DNA from: Tistrella mobilis
GTDB lineage: Bacteria; Pseudomonadota; Alphaproteobacteria; Tistrellales; Tistrellaceae
Assembly: GCF_041468085.1 (NCBI RefSeq)
Contig: NZ_CP121017.1
Location: 2,793,676 to 2,857,675, forward strand
Direction: 5' to 3'
DNA length: 64,000 bases
Position 1 is the first letter of the stretch. Each line of letters opens with the position of its first letter. The position numbers were made by a program, and so were the translations under genes. Positions 52,672-60,996 of this stretch are shown piece by piece. The notes beneath the pieces were generated by a model. That model searched no databases and was not told the DNA's origin. It saw only the letters and a list, made by a program, of their open reading frames with translations.

Positions 52672-53154
52672 TCAACCGTCGATCCAGGGGATCATCGGCT
52701 TGGCGATCATCAGCCAGACGATCCCCAGCACGGCAAAGAAGGCCGGGAAGCCGAAGGCGAACCAGACCCGGTAGAGCCGGGCCCAGGCCCCGGGCAAAGG
52801 CAGCCCGCGCGAGGCGGCCTCTCGCGCCATGTCGCGCAGGCGGAGCTGCATCCACACCACCGGCAGCCAGAACAGCCCGGTGAGCAGATAGAGCAGGATC
52901 GAGAGCAGGATCCAGCCCTGGGTGAGCGGCAGGCCCAGATGCATGGCCAGCGCCACACCGGTCACCGGCTGGGCGATGACGGCGGTGAGCGTGAAGACGA
53001 AATCCGCGATCACGACGATCCGGGCGACTTCGGCGATGCGGGCGGCATCGTCGGTCATGCGGGCGACGACCAGAAAGAAGGCGATGCCCGCACCGGTGCC
53101 GAGCAGCACGGCGGCCCCGATCACATGCAGGAATTTGAGCCCGAAATAGAGCAT
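52672..53154 (-). CDS. DUF2269-like four-helix membrane protein, 160 aa
   Basis: Integral membrane protein with about four helices. LKFLHVIGAAVLLGTGAGIAFF at the start and AQPVTGVALAMHLGLPLTQGWILLS match the DUF2269 pattern; no function is established for the family. Start ATG 53154 overlaps the SDR-DoxX stop (ATGA). Second gene of a leftward pair. Confidence 0.8.
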   Translation of the reverse strand: MLYFGLKFLHVIGAAVLLGTGAGIAFFLVVARMTDDAARIAEVARIVVIADFVFTLTAVIAQPVTGVALAMHLGLPLTQGWILLSILLYLLTGLFWLPVVWMQLRLRDMAREAASRGLPLPGAWARLYRVWFAFGFPAFFAVLGIVWLMIAKPMIPWIDG

Positions 53155-54458
53155 CACCGGTCCTCCAGGATGGCGAGGGCGGCGAGGTTCAGCATCATGA
53201 TCGGCCAGATCTTGACCAGCGGCCCCAGCGGCTCCTCCCAGAGCCGGGGCACCAGGATCGTACCGGCGACGACATAGAAGATCGAGATCCCGAGCGCTGC
53301 AAAAAGGGCGGTACGGGTGGTGCGCCGCCAGGCGATGCCAAGGCCGATGAGCAGGTCGGCCAGGGCGCCGAGAATGACCGAGGGGCCGGCGAGCGGCCCG
53401 ACGCCGCCTTCCAGCATCAGCGCGACACCGATATCGTAACCGGGGCCGAAAGAGAGCAGCGCCGTGGTGATCCAGAAGGCCGAAAAGATGCCGAAGATCA
53501 GCGGCTTCAGCAGATAGAGCCCGGCGAACCAGCGATCCTGAACCGTCGCCGGCCGGGCGGCCAGCGCCTGCCCCAGCGTGCGGGGCGTGATGCCGGTGGC
53601 CCGGATCCAGGGGCCGGGATCGCCGGTCGCGCCGCGCACCACTTCCCGCCGGGCATTGGACCTGAGCGGTGGGCGCCAGCCAAGCCGCGCCACCGCATCG
53701 CCCGCCCGCCAGACCAGCCGGGCGAGCATGGGCGGCAGGCGCCGCAGCCGGGCTGGCGCCCAGCCCATCCACCGGCGATGGGCCAGCACGATGTCGGTGA
53801 AATCGAGCGGTTCCGGCCCCGCCAGATCAAGCGCCAGCCGCGCCGGCGCGCCGGGGTCGAGCAGGCGCAGCACCGTCTCGACCACATCATCCAGCTGCAC
53901 GACCTGCAACGGCCCGGTACCGGGCAGAACCGGCAGCACCGGCAGGGCGGCGAGCCCGCGCATCAGCGCGCTGGCGCCATAGACCCCGGGCCCCAGCACC
54001 ACCGAGGGGCGCAGGATCACCCAGTCGAGATCGCGGGCCATCAGCGCCTGGTCACCGGCGCGCTTGCTGGCCGAAAAACCGCTCGGCGTCGCCCGGTCGA
54101 CCCCCATCGCCGAGAAATGGATCACCCGGCGGATACCGGCGGCTTCGGCCGCAGCGAACAGCGCATCGGCGCCGGTTTCATGCACCGCCAGATCGTCGCC
54201 CGCGCCGCGCGGACCCCGGCCCTGCTGGAACACGCCGGCACAATTGACCACCGCATCGACGCCCGTCAGATACGGCGCCCAGGCCTCGGGCCCGGTGACG
54301 GTCGCCATGTCGAGCGCGTGCCAGCGCACGGCCGGCAGGCTCCGCCGGCCGCGGACATCATCGCGGGCCATGCCGGTAACGTCGTGGCCCTCGGTAACCA
54401 GTCTGGCGACCACGGCCGATCCGATCAGGCCGGTGGCGCCGGTGACGAGCACATGCAC
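53154..54458 (-). CDS. Fused NAD(P)-binding SDR-like and DoxX-like membrane protein, 434 aa
   Basis: Two domains. Residues 1-290 are an atypical short-chain dehydrogenase/epimerase with VTGATGLIGSAVVARL at the nucleotide site and SAMGVDRATPSGFSASKRAGDQAL, related to YbjT and complex I NDUFA9 folds. From about 300 to the end are four helices with DoxX-like character (KPLIFGIFSAFWITTALLSF; LADLLIGLGIA). Such fusions with DUF2269 occur in other Alphaproteobacteria. Translationally coupled to the downstream DUF2269 gene. Function unknown. Confidence 0.8.
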   Translation of the reverse strand: MHVLVTGATGLIGSAVVARLVTEGHDVTGMARDDVRGRRSLPAVRWHALDMATVTGPEAWAPYLTGVDAVVNCAGVFQQGRGPRGAGDDLAVHETGADALFAAAEAAGIRRVIHFSAMGVDRATPSGFSASKRAGDQALMARDLDWVILRPSVVLGPGVYGASALMRGLAALPVLPVLPGTGPLQVVQLDDVVETVLRLLDPGAPARLALDLAGPEPLDFTDIVLAHRRWMGWAPARLRRLPPMLARLVWRAGDAVARLGWRPPLRSNARREVVRGATGDPGPWIRATGITPRTLGQALAARPATVQDRWFAGLYLLKPLIFGIFSAFWITTALLSFGPGYDIGVALMLEGGVGPLAGPSVILGALADLLIGLGIAWRRTTRTALFAALGISIFYVVAGTILVPRLWEEPLGPLVKIWPIMMLNLAALAILEDR

Positions 54459-54625
54459 GCGATTTCATTCCTTCAAGGGCCGCCAACACCGTCGACAACG
54501 ACGGCAGACGCCGCCAGTTCCACCGGAACCCGCCGAGGCGGAACGGGTTGACCTTTCATCGGCCGCCGCAATGCCATGGTCGATGACACGATATCCTGTT
54601 CTATCAGGGCGAGACGGAGTTGACG

Positions 54626-55663
54626 ATGCGCGAAACGACGAGACGGCATCCGCAGGCAGGCGACCGGGACCAGACGGCCCCGGTGGTGGTGATCACCGGC
54701 GGATCGTCGGGGATCGGGCGCTGCACCGCCCTGCTCTTCGCCCGGCGCGGCTGGCGGGTGGGGTTGATCGCCCGCAGCGCCGACGGGCTTGCCGATGCCC
54801 GCGGCGATATCCTGCGCGAGGGTGGCGAGGCGGTGGCCGCCGTGGCCGATGTCGCGGACGCCCGGGCACTGGATGCCGCCGCATCGGCGATCGAAGACCG
54901 CTATGGCCGGATCGATGCCTGGATCAACAATGCAGGGGTGGGCTTCTACGCCCCGTTCGAGGACGTCGCCGACGAGGAATTCCGCCGGGTGACCGAGGTC
55001 GATTATCTGGGTGTGGTCAACGGCACCCGCAGCGCTCTTGCCCGGATGCGCCCCCACAACCAAGGCGTGATCGTGAACATCGGATCAGTTGTAGCACTCC
55101 GCCCGATGCCACTGCTCGCCCCCTATGCCGCGGCCAAATCCGCCGTTGCCGCCTTCACGGAAGCGGTGCGTACCGAACTGATCCACGATCGCCGCCGCAT
55201 TCATCTGGCGCTGGTGCATCCGCCCGCAACCGACACCCCCTTCTTCGCCCATGCCGGTGCCCGGCTGACCGGGGGCGTGCCCCGCCCCACACCCCCCGTC
55301 TACCCACCCGAGACGGTGGCGGAGGCGATCTGGGACGTGGTTGCCCGGCGCAAGCGCACCGCCTATGTCGGCCGCGCCACCCGCGGGCTTGCGCTCATGA
55401 ACCGGCTGATGCCGGGCCTGGCCGACCGGCTGACCGGGCGGTTCGGCCGGACCGCCCAGGTCACCCGCAGCCGGCGGGCGGCCGACCGGCGCGATCCGGC
55501 CGTGTTCGGCCCCGGCCGGCACAGCCATGCCGTATATGGCGGCTGGGCGGAAAGCGGCGGCAATGGCCGGTACATGCGCATGGCGGCCCTGGCCACGGGC
55601 GGGCTGGTTCTGGGCCTCTGGCTGGCAGGGCGCGACCGGCGCAGCCGCCCGGCCCGCGCGTGA
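54626..55663 (+). CDS. Classical short-chain dehydrogenase/reductase with a membrane tail, 345 aa
   Basis: NAD(P)-dependent oxidoreductase. Thr25-Gly-Gly-Ser-Ser-Gly-Ile-Gly is the coenzyme loop, followed by WINNAGVG and the active Tyr167-X-X-X-Lys171 in YAAAK with the serine in VNIGSVVALR. An extra basic C-terminal arm (RRAADRRDPAVFGPG) and a hydrophobic end (MAALATGGLVLGLWLAG) may dock it to the membrane. Start 54626 with GGAG; TTG 54620 also possible. Downstream, 16 bases away, is the DUF1440-like gene. Confidence 0.8.
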   Translation: MRETTRRHPQAGDRDQTAPVVVITGGSSGIGRCTALLFARRGWRVGLIARSADGLADARGDILREGGEAVAAVADVADARALDAAASAIEDRYGRIDAWINNAGVGFYAPFEDVADEEFRRVTEVDYLGVVNGTRSALARMRPHNQGVIVNIGSVVALRPMPLLAPYAAAKSAVAAFTEAVRTELIHDRRRIHLALVHPPATDTPFFAHAGARLTGGVPRPTPPVYPPETVAEAIWDVVARRKRTAYVGRATRGLALMNRLMPGLADRLTGRFGRTAQVTRSRRAADRRDPAVFGPGRHSHAVYGGWAESGGNGRYMRMAALATGGLVLGLWLAGRDRRSRPARA

Positions 55664-55678
55664 GGGGGGGAGGATAAG

Positions 55679-56179
55679 ATGTCGACCTCCCGTCTGGACA
55701 CCCCCCTGCTGGGGGCGATCGCCGGCGTCATGGCCACCGTGGCGATGACCGCCGCCATGCGCCGCATGCGGCCGCTGTTGCCCGCAGAGGACAGCTATCC
55801 CCTGCCCCCGCGCGAGATTGTCGACGCGACATCAGGCCGGGCCGAAGACGAGCAGGCCCGGCGCCGCCACACCCTGCTCGCCCATTTCGCCTTCGGCGCC
55901 GCCTCGGGCGCAGTTTTCGCCCTGCTGCGCCCGCGGGGCGGGCTGGCGGCGGGGGCCGGCTATGGCGTCGCCGTCTGGGCGGCGAGCTATCTGGGCTGGG
56001 TGCCGGCCGCCCGGATCCTGAAGCCGGCCACCCGCCATCCCTGGCGCCGCAATCTGCTCATGATCGCGGCGCATCTGGTCTGGGGCGCCAGTCTCGCCAA
56101 AGGGCTGGAGGATCTGGACCGGGCCGAGGGGGAGCTGTTCGACGGCAGCGCCCATCCTCATCCCGATCGGCCGCTTTAG
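55679..56179 (+). CDS. DUF1440/YagU-like membrane protein, 166 aa
   Basis: Small inner-membrane protein. GAIAGVMATVAMTAAMRRM (helix 1), FGAASGAVFALLRPRGG and WGASLAKGLEDL are near the YagU/DUF1440 pattern, with about three helices. Strong GGGGGGAGG site. Role unknown; likely co-transcribed with the SDR. Confidence 0.7.
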   Translation: MSTSRLDTPLLGAIAGVMATVAMTAAMRRMRPLLPAEDSYPLPPREIVDATSGRAEDEQARRRHTLLAHFAFGAASGAVFALLRPRGGLAAGAGYGVAVWAASYLGWVPAARILKPATRHPWRRNLLMIAAHLVWGASLAKGLEDLDRAEGELFDGSAHPHPDRPL

Positions 56180-56187
56180 GCCGGCAA

Positions 56188-56949
56188 TCAGGCGCGCGTG
56201 GCCAGCCGGATCATCTCGTCCAGATCGCTGCCCTCGCCGAAGCCGAAGCCGAACGCCTCGTCGGACGCACCGGTTCCGGTCCCGGCATCAGTGCCGGCCA
56301 TCTGCGGCAGCGGGGTACCCGCAGCCGCAGGCGTCTGCTCCGCGGTCGTGCCGTCGGCGGCCCCCGCCCCACCCACGCCCTGCGTCGTTTCATCCTTCAC
56401 GGCGGCTTCGATCCGCTCGCGGATTTTGGTCTCGATCTTGGCCCGCTCTTCGGGCGACATCGCCGCCAGGTCTTCCTCGGTCAGCCCCTCATCGGCCAGG
56501 AACATCTGGCGGTAGCGTTCGGCGGGGGTCATGGACATGAAGTCCATGAAGGCCTGCTCCGCCGCCGACCAGCCGGTGTCGTCATCCGACGCCGTCACAC
56601 TGCCCGAAGAAGCGCCTGCGGCTTCCGGCGCCCCGGCAGATGCAGAGGCGTCGTTGCCCGCGGCCACGTCCGGCTCTTCGGACTGGCCGATCATCTGCGC
56701 ATCGAACAATGTCTGACTGGTGGCACTCGCCCCACCCGCAGCCGGCGCGATCAATCCCGCAGAAGAGGTCGGGCTGCCGGACGAGGTGGAGCCGGCAGAA
56801 GATGCCGCCCCGGAAATTTCTGCCGGGGGTACCGCCAGGGCGGCAGGTTTTGCCGCCGCCCCGGTCAGACGGGTGAGCTGCTCCGCGCTCCCCATCTGCC
56901 TGTAATACCGGGCAGAAAGCCCGCCCGCACCCCACGCCTGCACATCCAT
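56188..56949 (-). CDS. Uncharacterised low-complexity protein with one helical core, 253 aa
   Basis: I do not recognise this gene. The ends are Ala/Gly/Ser/Thr-rich and likely disordered; a compact helical core spans about residues 128-190 and contains MTPAERYRQMFLADEGLTEED and MSPEERAKIETKIRERIEAA, the type of short charged helix found in regulatory or secreted-apparatus proteins. No signal peptide or membrane helix. Start ATG 56949. Codon use is like its neighbours. Confidence 0.7.
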   Translation of the reverse strand: MDVQAWGAGGLSARYYRQMGSAEQLTRLTGAAAKPAALAVPPAEISGAASSAGSTSSGSPTSSAGLIAPAAGGASATSQTLFDAQMIGQSEEPDVAAGNDASASAGAPEAAGASSGSVTASDDDTGWSAAEQAFMDFMSMTPAERYRQMFLADEGLTEEDLAAMSPEERAKIETKIRERIEAAVKDETTQGVGGAGAADGTTAEQTPAAAGTPLPQMAGTDAGTGTGASDEAFGFGFGEGSDLDEMIRLATRA

Positions 56950-57018
56950 GATGTCACGTCCCCGATGTTCCGAAACCGGTCGGGGCGGGATGTCGCAATT
57001 TGCATGCCGTCAGGAAGA

Positions 57019-57104
57019 TGGTGCGGACGGCGGGGGTCGAACCCGCACTCCTTCACGGAAGCGGATTTTAAGTCCGCTGCGTCTACCGGTTTCGCCACGT
57101 CCGC
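57019..57104 (-). tRNA. tRNA-Leu (anticodon UAA)
   Basis: Reading leftward, the 5' acceptor arm GCGGACG pairs with CGTCCGC; the anticodon stem GCGGA/TCCGC holds loop CTTAAAA, so the anticodon is UAA. The long variable arm expected for Leu and the T-loop GGTTCGACC are present. The discriminator A and an encoded CCA (57019-57021) close the 86-base gene. Confidence 0.95.
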
Positions 57105-57192
57105 GCGCGAGGGTACGCACATTGTAACCCATGCGATGCACGCGCACCAATACCGGGAATGGCTTTCACTGTCCAGTACCTCCGGATGCCAT

Positions 57193-58002
57193 TCAGTTAC
57201 CCTCCCGGAAGAGGACGGGAACGGCCATCTCGGCCAGGACCGCGCAGAGATCGGCCTCGGCGGCAGCCAGTTCGGTGTCGTCGGTGCCGCGCAGCACCAG
57301 GCTGACCGAGGGCTTGCCGCCGCGGAAGGCGGGATAGGAGCCGATTTCGACGGTCGGATGGCGGTCCTGAACCTCGCCCAGGCGCTGGGCGATCTCGCCT
57401 TCGGCACCGTCGACCACCAGCGTCACGGCACGGGTGACCGCGCCACCTTCCAGTGTAGGGACGACATTGTCCATCATCGCCGCGGCGATCTGGGGCACGC
57501 CCGCCAGCACGTGGACCTTGCCGATCCGGAAACCGGGGGCGATCGAGACGGGATTGTCGATCAGCGTCGCGCCCTCTGCCGTGTTGGCCATGCGCAGCCG
57601 CGCCTCGGTCAGCTTGTCGGGCGGGTAATAGGCCTTCAGCCGGCGCTCGGCTTCCGGGTGGCGGATCAGCGGCACCCCCATCGCCTTGGAAACCGCCTCG
57701 GCAGTGATGTCGTCATGGGTGGGGCCGATGCCACCGGTGGTGAAGACGTAATCGGCCTTCGCCTCCAGCGCGTGGATGGCGTCGATGATCTCGGCCTCGA
57801 CATCGGGCACAACCCGCACCTCGATCAGGCGGATGCCTGCCGGGGCGAGTTTGGTTGCGATCATCCGCACATTCACATCCTGGGTCCGACCCGACAGGAT
57901 CTCGTTGCCGATGACCAGCACAGCAGCCGTGCGGGAGGCACCGCCGGTGGCCGGGCTGGTTTCGGCAGGGATGGTGGTCTCGGCGGGGGTCGTGTCGGTC
58001 AT
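57193..58002 (-). CDS. CinA-type molybdopterin-binding domain protein, 269 aa
   Basis: Competence/damage-inducible protein A-like, with only the MoCF-type domain. VLVIGNEILSGRTQDVNVRMIATKL and VFTTGGIGPTHDDITAEAVSKA are the classical CinA/MogA pocket motifs. The usual C-terminal nicotinamide-nucleotide amidase domain of CinA is absent. Start overlaps the epimerase stop (ATGA), so they are translated together. Role inferred by fold only. Confidence 0.85.
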   Translation of the reverse strand: MTDTTPAETTIPAETSPATGGASRTAAVLVIGNEILSGRTQDVNVRMIATKLAPAGIRLIEVRVVPDVEAEIIDAIHALEAKADYVFTTGGIGPTHDDITAEAVSKAMGVPLIRHPEAERRLKAYYPPDKLTEARLRMANTAEGATLIDNPVSIAPGFRIGKVHVLAGVPQIAAAMMDNVVPTLEGGAVTRAVTLVVDGAEGEIAQRLGEVQDRHPTVEIGSYPAFRGGKPSVSLVLRGTDDTELAAAEADLCAVLAEMAVPVLFREGN

Positions 58003-59024
58003 CTGGCGGGTCCCGTACTTGAAGATGGCGCCTCGATCTCACCGGCCCGGATCAGCCAGTCGATGGTCGCGCGCAGGATGGTGTCGAGCGGCGGCGGCGC
58101 ATAGCCCAGATCACGCTTTGCCCGGTCGCTGTCGATGGCGACCATGTGACAGGTGATCCGCGCCGCATCGGGCGTGATGGTCGGGCGCAGCCCCGTCAGC
58201 CGCGAGACGCCGCCCAGCGCCCGTGCCGCCGCCATCAGCGCCCAGGGCGGCGCCACGCGGTCCGTCAGCCGCCGGCCCAGAATGTCTCCGGTCCGACGGA
58301 TCAACTCGCGGAAGCTCGCCTCCGGGCCGCCCAGAAGATAATTCTCGCCGATCATCGCGCGATCGGCGGCGGCGACCACGGCATCGGCGACCGCAGCGGC
58401 GCCGGCAAAACTACCGCCGCCGGGCGGGATGGCCGGCAGGCGGCCACCGGCCGCCAGGCGAAGCAGCCCGGCCCAGTTGTGACGATCCCAGGCGCCCAGA
58501 ATATGGCCCGGGTTCAGGATCACGGCATCGACGCCGCGGGCGATCGCATCCTGCACCGCCTCTTCCGCGGCCGCCTTGCTCGCCACGTAACCCACGGGAT
58601 GATCGGCCCCGACCTTGGGGCAATGCTCGTCGATGCGCCGGCGATCGAACCCGTAGACCGAGGCCGAGGACACATGGACTAGCCGGCGGACCCGGGTCAG
58701 CAGCACCGCCTCTGCCACGGCGGCGGTGCCGTCGACATTGGTCCGCCACTGCCGGGCCCTGTCGCGCGGATCGGTAGAGGTGTCGGCCGCCAGATGCAGA
58801 CAGACATCGGTGTCGTCGGGCGTGCGCGCTGCCATGGCATGGGCGTCGGTCAGCGGCGCCTCGATCAGCTGCACGCCCTGTGCCTCCAGCCAGCTGCGGG
58901 TCTCAACCGGTGTTTCGGGCCGGATGAAGGCCGTGACCGCCCAGCCGGGATCCCGCGTCAGCCGCAGGACCACATGCCGGCCAAGCATGCCGCCCGCCCC
59001 GGTGACCACGGCGCGCCGAGGCAT
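57999..59024 (-). CDS. NAD-dependent epimerase/dehydratase, 341 aa
   Basis: Extended SDR. VVTGAGGMLGRHVVLRL is the nucleotide loop (GXXGXXG), SSASVYGF carries the active-site serine region and YVASKAAAEEAV the YxxxK pair. Chosen ATG 59024 sits beside the Rossmann strand; ATG 59051 with GGGGA upstream is an alternative and would add nine residues. Substrate not inferable. Confidence 0.8.
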   Translation of the reverse strand: MPRRAVVTGAGGMLGRHVVLRLTRDPGWAVTAFIRPETPVETRSWLEAQGVQLIEAPLTDAHAMAARTPDDTDVCLHLAADTSTDPRDRARQWRTNVDGTAAVAEAVLLTRVRRLVHVSSASVYGFDRRRIDEHCPKVGADHPVGYVASKAAAEEAVQDAIARGVDAVILNPGHILGAWDRHNWAGLLRLAAGGRLPAIPPGGGSFAGAAAVADAVVAAADRAMIGENYLLGGPEASFRELIRRTGDILGRRLTDRVAPPWALMAAARALGGVSRLTGLRPTITPDAARITCHMVAIDSDRAKRDLGYAPPPLDTILRATIDWLIRAGEIEAPSSSTGPAR

Positions 59025-59163
59025 CTGTGTTCCCGAACCGCGCCTGTTCATGCTCGTCCCCGTCACACATCCGGCCATATCGATACGGCCGGGCCAATCT
59101 GCTCGCGGGGATTATGACCGTGCTCGCCCCGGGCTTCCAGTCCGCAGGCCATCCCGCCACCAC

Positions 59164-59192
59164 TTGCACCGGTGCGGACCGGCGCCTAGTCT
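59164..59192 (+). promoter_or_regulatory. Possible sfsA promoter ending at the start codon
   Basis: TTGCAC (59164-59169), a 17-base spacer and TAGTCT (59187-59192) fit a sigma-70 layout and would place transcription start near the sfsA ATG at 59199. No Shine-Dalgarno is seen before it, so the mRNA may be leaderless. The hexamers match the consensus only modestly. Confidence 0.35.
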
Positions 59193-59198
59193 GGCGCC

Positions 59199-60020
59199 AT
59201 GACCGATACGCTGCCCGAGCCGACGACGGATCTCCCCGGCCCCGATCTCCCCGGCCCCGATCTCCCCGGCCCCGATCTCCCCGGCCTCGTCTTCACACCG
59301 CCGCTTGAACCCGCGCGTCTCGTGCGGCGTTATAAGCGTTTCCTGGCCGATATCGTTTTCAACGACGGAAACGGGACCACCGCCCATGTCGCGAACCCGG
59401 GCAGCATGGCCGGCCTCGCCGACCCTGGTGCCCGGATCTGGCTGCAGCGTTCGGCCGATCCGAAACGCAAGCTGCCACTCTCGTGGGTGCTGGTCGAAAC
59501 GGCAGGCGGCGCCCATGTGGTGGTCGATACCGGGCGTGCGAACGGGCTGGTCGCCGGGGTGATCCGCGCCGGGCTGGTCCCCGGGCTCGGCGGTCCGGGT
59601 ACGACTCTCCGGCGCGAGGTACGCTATGGTGCGGCCTCGCGGGTCGATCTGGTGGTGGATCCCGAAGCCGGGTCGGGCGCGCTGCCGGTCTATGTCGAGG
59701 TCAAGTCGGTCACCCTGTCGCGCAAGGCCGGGCTCGGCGAATTTCCCGACGCCCGCACCGCCCGCGGTGCCCGGCATCTGGCGGAACTGGCGACGCTGGC
59801 GCAGAGCGGCACCGCACGGGCCATGCTGATCTATGCGGTGATGCGCAGCGATGCCGACCGCGTCGACGTCGCCGCCGATATCGATCCCGCCTATGCCGCA
59901 GCGCTGGACGCCGCCCGCGCCGCGGGGGTCGGCGTCACCGCACTCGGCTTCGATGCCACGCCCCGGGGCATAAGCTTCGCCGGCCTGCTGCCGGTCGCCG
60001 GCTCTGCGAGCGGCGGATGA
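59199..60020 (+). CDS. sfsA: SfsA-family protein, 273 aa, with repeat extension
   Basis: Sugar fermentation stimulation protein A family. The conserved part starts LVRRYKRFLADIV and continues with TTAHVANPGSMAGLADPGA, EVKSVTL and RGARHLAELATL, a fold related to nucleases. About 25 N-terminal residues are a repeat PGPDL run from a 15-bp tandem repeat. No Shine-Dalgarno; a promoter-like element ends at the ATG. Molecular role in the family is unresolved (nucleic-acid binding is suggested). Confidence 0.9.
   Translation: MTDTLPEPTTDLPGPDLPGPDLPGPDLPGLVFTPPLEPARLVRRYKRFLADIVFNDGNGTTAHVANPGSMAGLADPGARIWLQRSADPKRKLPLSWVLVETAGGAHVVVDTGRANGLVAGVIRAGLVPGLGGPGTTLRREVRYGAASRVDLVVDPEAGSGALPVYVEVKSVTLSRKAGLGEFPDARTARGARHLAELATLAQSGTARAMLIYAVMRSDADRVDVAADIDPAYAAALDAARAAGVGVTALGFDATPRGISFAGLLPVAGSASGG
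59229..59287. repeat. 15-bp tandem repeat in sfsA, about 3.9 copies
   Basis: GATCTCCCCGGCCCC repeats at 59229, 59244, 59259 and 59274 (last copy incomplete by one base and changed). It encodes repeating DLPGP in frame, so copy-number change would alter the N-terminal tail length without killing the gene. Confidence 0.95.
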
Positions 60021-60170
60021 CGGCCGTCACGAAAACGCGCATGTCCCGAGATTGCCGGACGGCCGCTGGTGTAATATCTATGCAGTCAAAGCAGCCATCG
60101 CGCAGAACACTCAGTTGCGCAGAACACCCGGGCCGGTACGGCGGATGACGCCGGGGGAAAGCAGGAAACG

Positions 60171-60965
60171 ATGATCAAGATCCACGCGCCCGAGGATTTC
60201 GAGGGCATGCGCAAGGCTGGCCGTCTGGCCGCCGACGTCCTCGACTTCATCACCCCGCATGTGCAACCGGGGGTGACGACGGAGCGCCTCGACCAGTTGT
60301 GCCACGACTTCATCCTCGACCACGGCGCCATCCCTGCGCCGCTGAACTATCGGGGCTTCCCCAAGTCGATCTGCACCTCGGTCAATCACGTCGTCTGCCA
60401 CGGCATCCCGACCGATCAGAAGGCGCTGGCCGACGGCGATATCGTCAACATCGACATCACCGTCATCCTGGACGGCTGGTTCGGCGATACCAGCCGGATG
60501 TTCCCGGTCGGCAAGATTTCGCGCAAGGCCGAACGGCTGATCGAGATCACCTATGATGCCATGATGCTGGGCATCGGCGTGGTGAAGCCCGGTGCCACTT
60601 TCGGCGATATCGGCCACGCCATCCAGAGCTTCGTCGAGAAGCAGAAATGCTCGGTCGTGCGGGATTTCTGCGGCCACGGCATCGGCCGGGTGTTCCACGA
60701 CCAGCCCAATGTGCTGCATTACGGGCGCCGCGGCGAGGGCGAGGAGCTGAAGCCGGGGATGTTCTTCACCATCGAGCCGATGGTCAATCTGGGCCGGCCC
60801 GATGTGAAGATCCTGTCCGACGGCTGGACCGCCGTCACCCGCGACCGCCAGCTCTCGGCCCAGTTCGAGCATACGGTGGCGGTGACGGAGACCGGCTGCG
60901 AGATCTTCACCGGCTCCCCCCTCGGCCTCGACCGCCCGCCCTATCGCACCGACATCGCAGCCTGA
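60171..60965 (+). CDS. map: Methionine aminopeptidase, type I, 264 aa
   Basis: Removes the initiator methionine from nascent proteins. The metal ligands are visible: Asp in DIVNIDITV, Asp in GDTSRMF, His in GHGIGRVFH, and the acidic GMFFTIEPM and QFEHTVAVTE. NHVVCHGIP and NYRGFPKSICTSVN are family-typical. Length is right. ATG 60171 follows GGAAA. Followed closely by radC. Confidence 0.95.
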   Translation: MIKIHAPEDFEGMRKAGRLAADVLDFITPHVQPGVTTERLDQLCHDFILDHGAIPAPLNYRGFPKSICTSVNHVVCHGIPTDQKALADGDIVNIDITVILDGWFGDTSRMFPVGKISRKAERLIEITYDAMMLGIGVVKPGATFGDIGHAIQSFVEKQKCSVVRDFCGHGIGRVFHDQPNVLHYGRRGEGEELKPGMFFTIEPMVNLGRPDVKILSDGWTAVTRDRQLSAQFEHTVAVTETGCEIFTGSPLGLDRPPYRTDIAA

Positions 60966-60996
60966 CCGCAGCACCCGCAGGGGATCCACGATCGCG

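Noticed and set aside
57019-57104. Integration hotspot at tRNA-Leu
   Set aside because: No integrase, repeat of the tRNA 3' end or foreign composition beside it.
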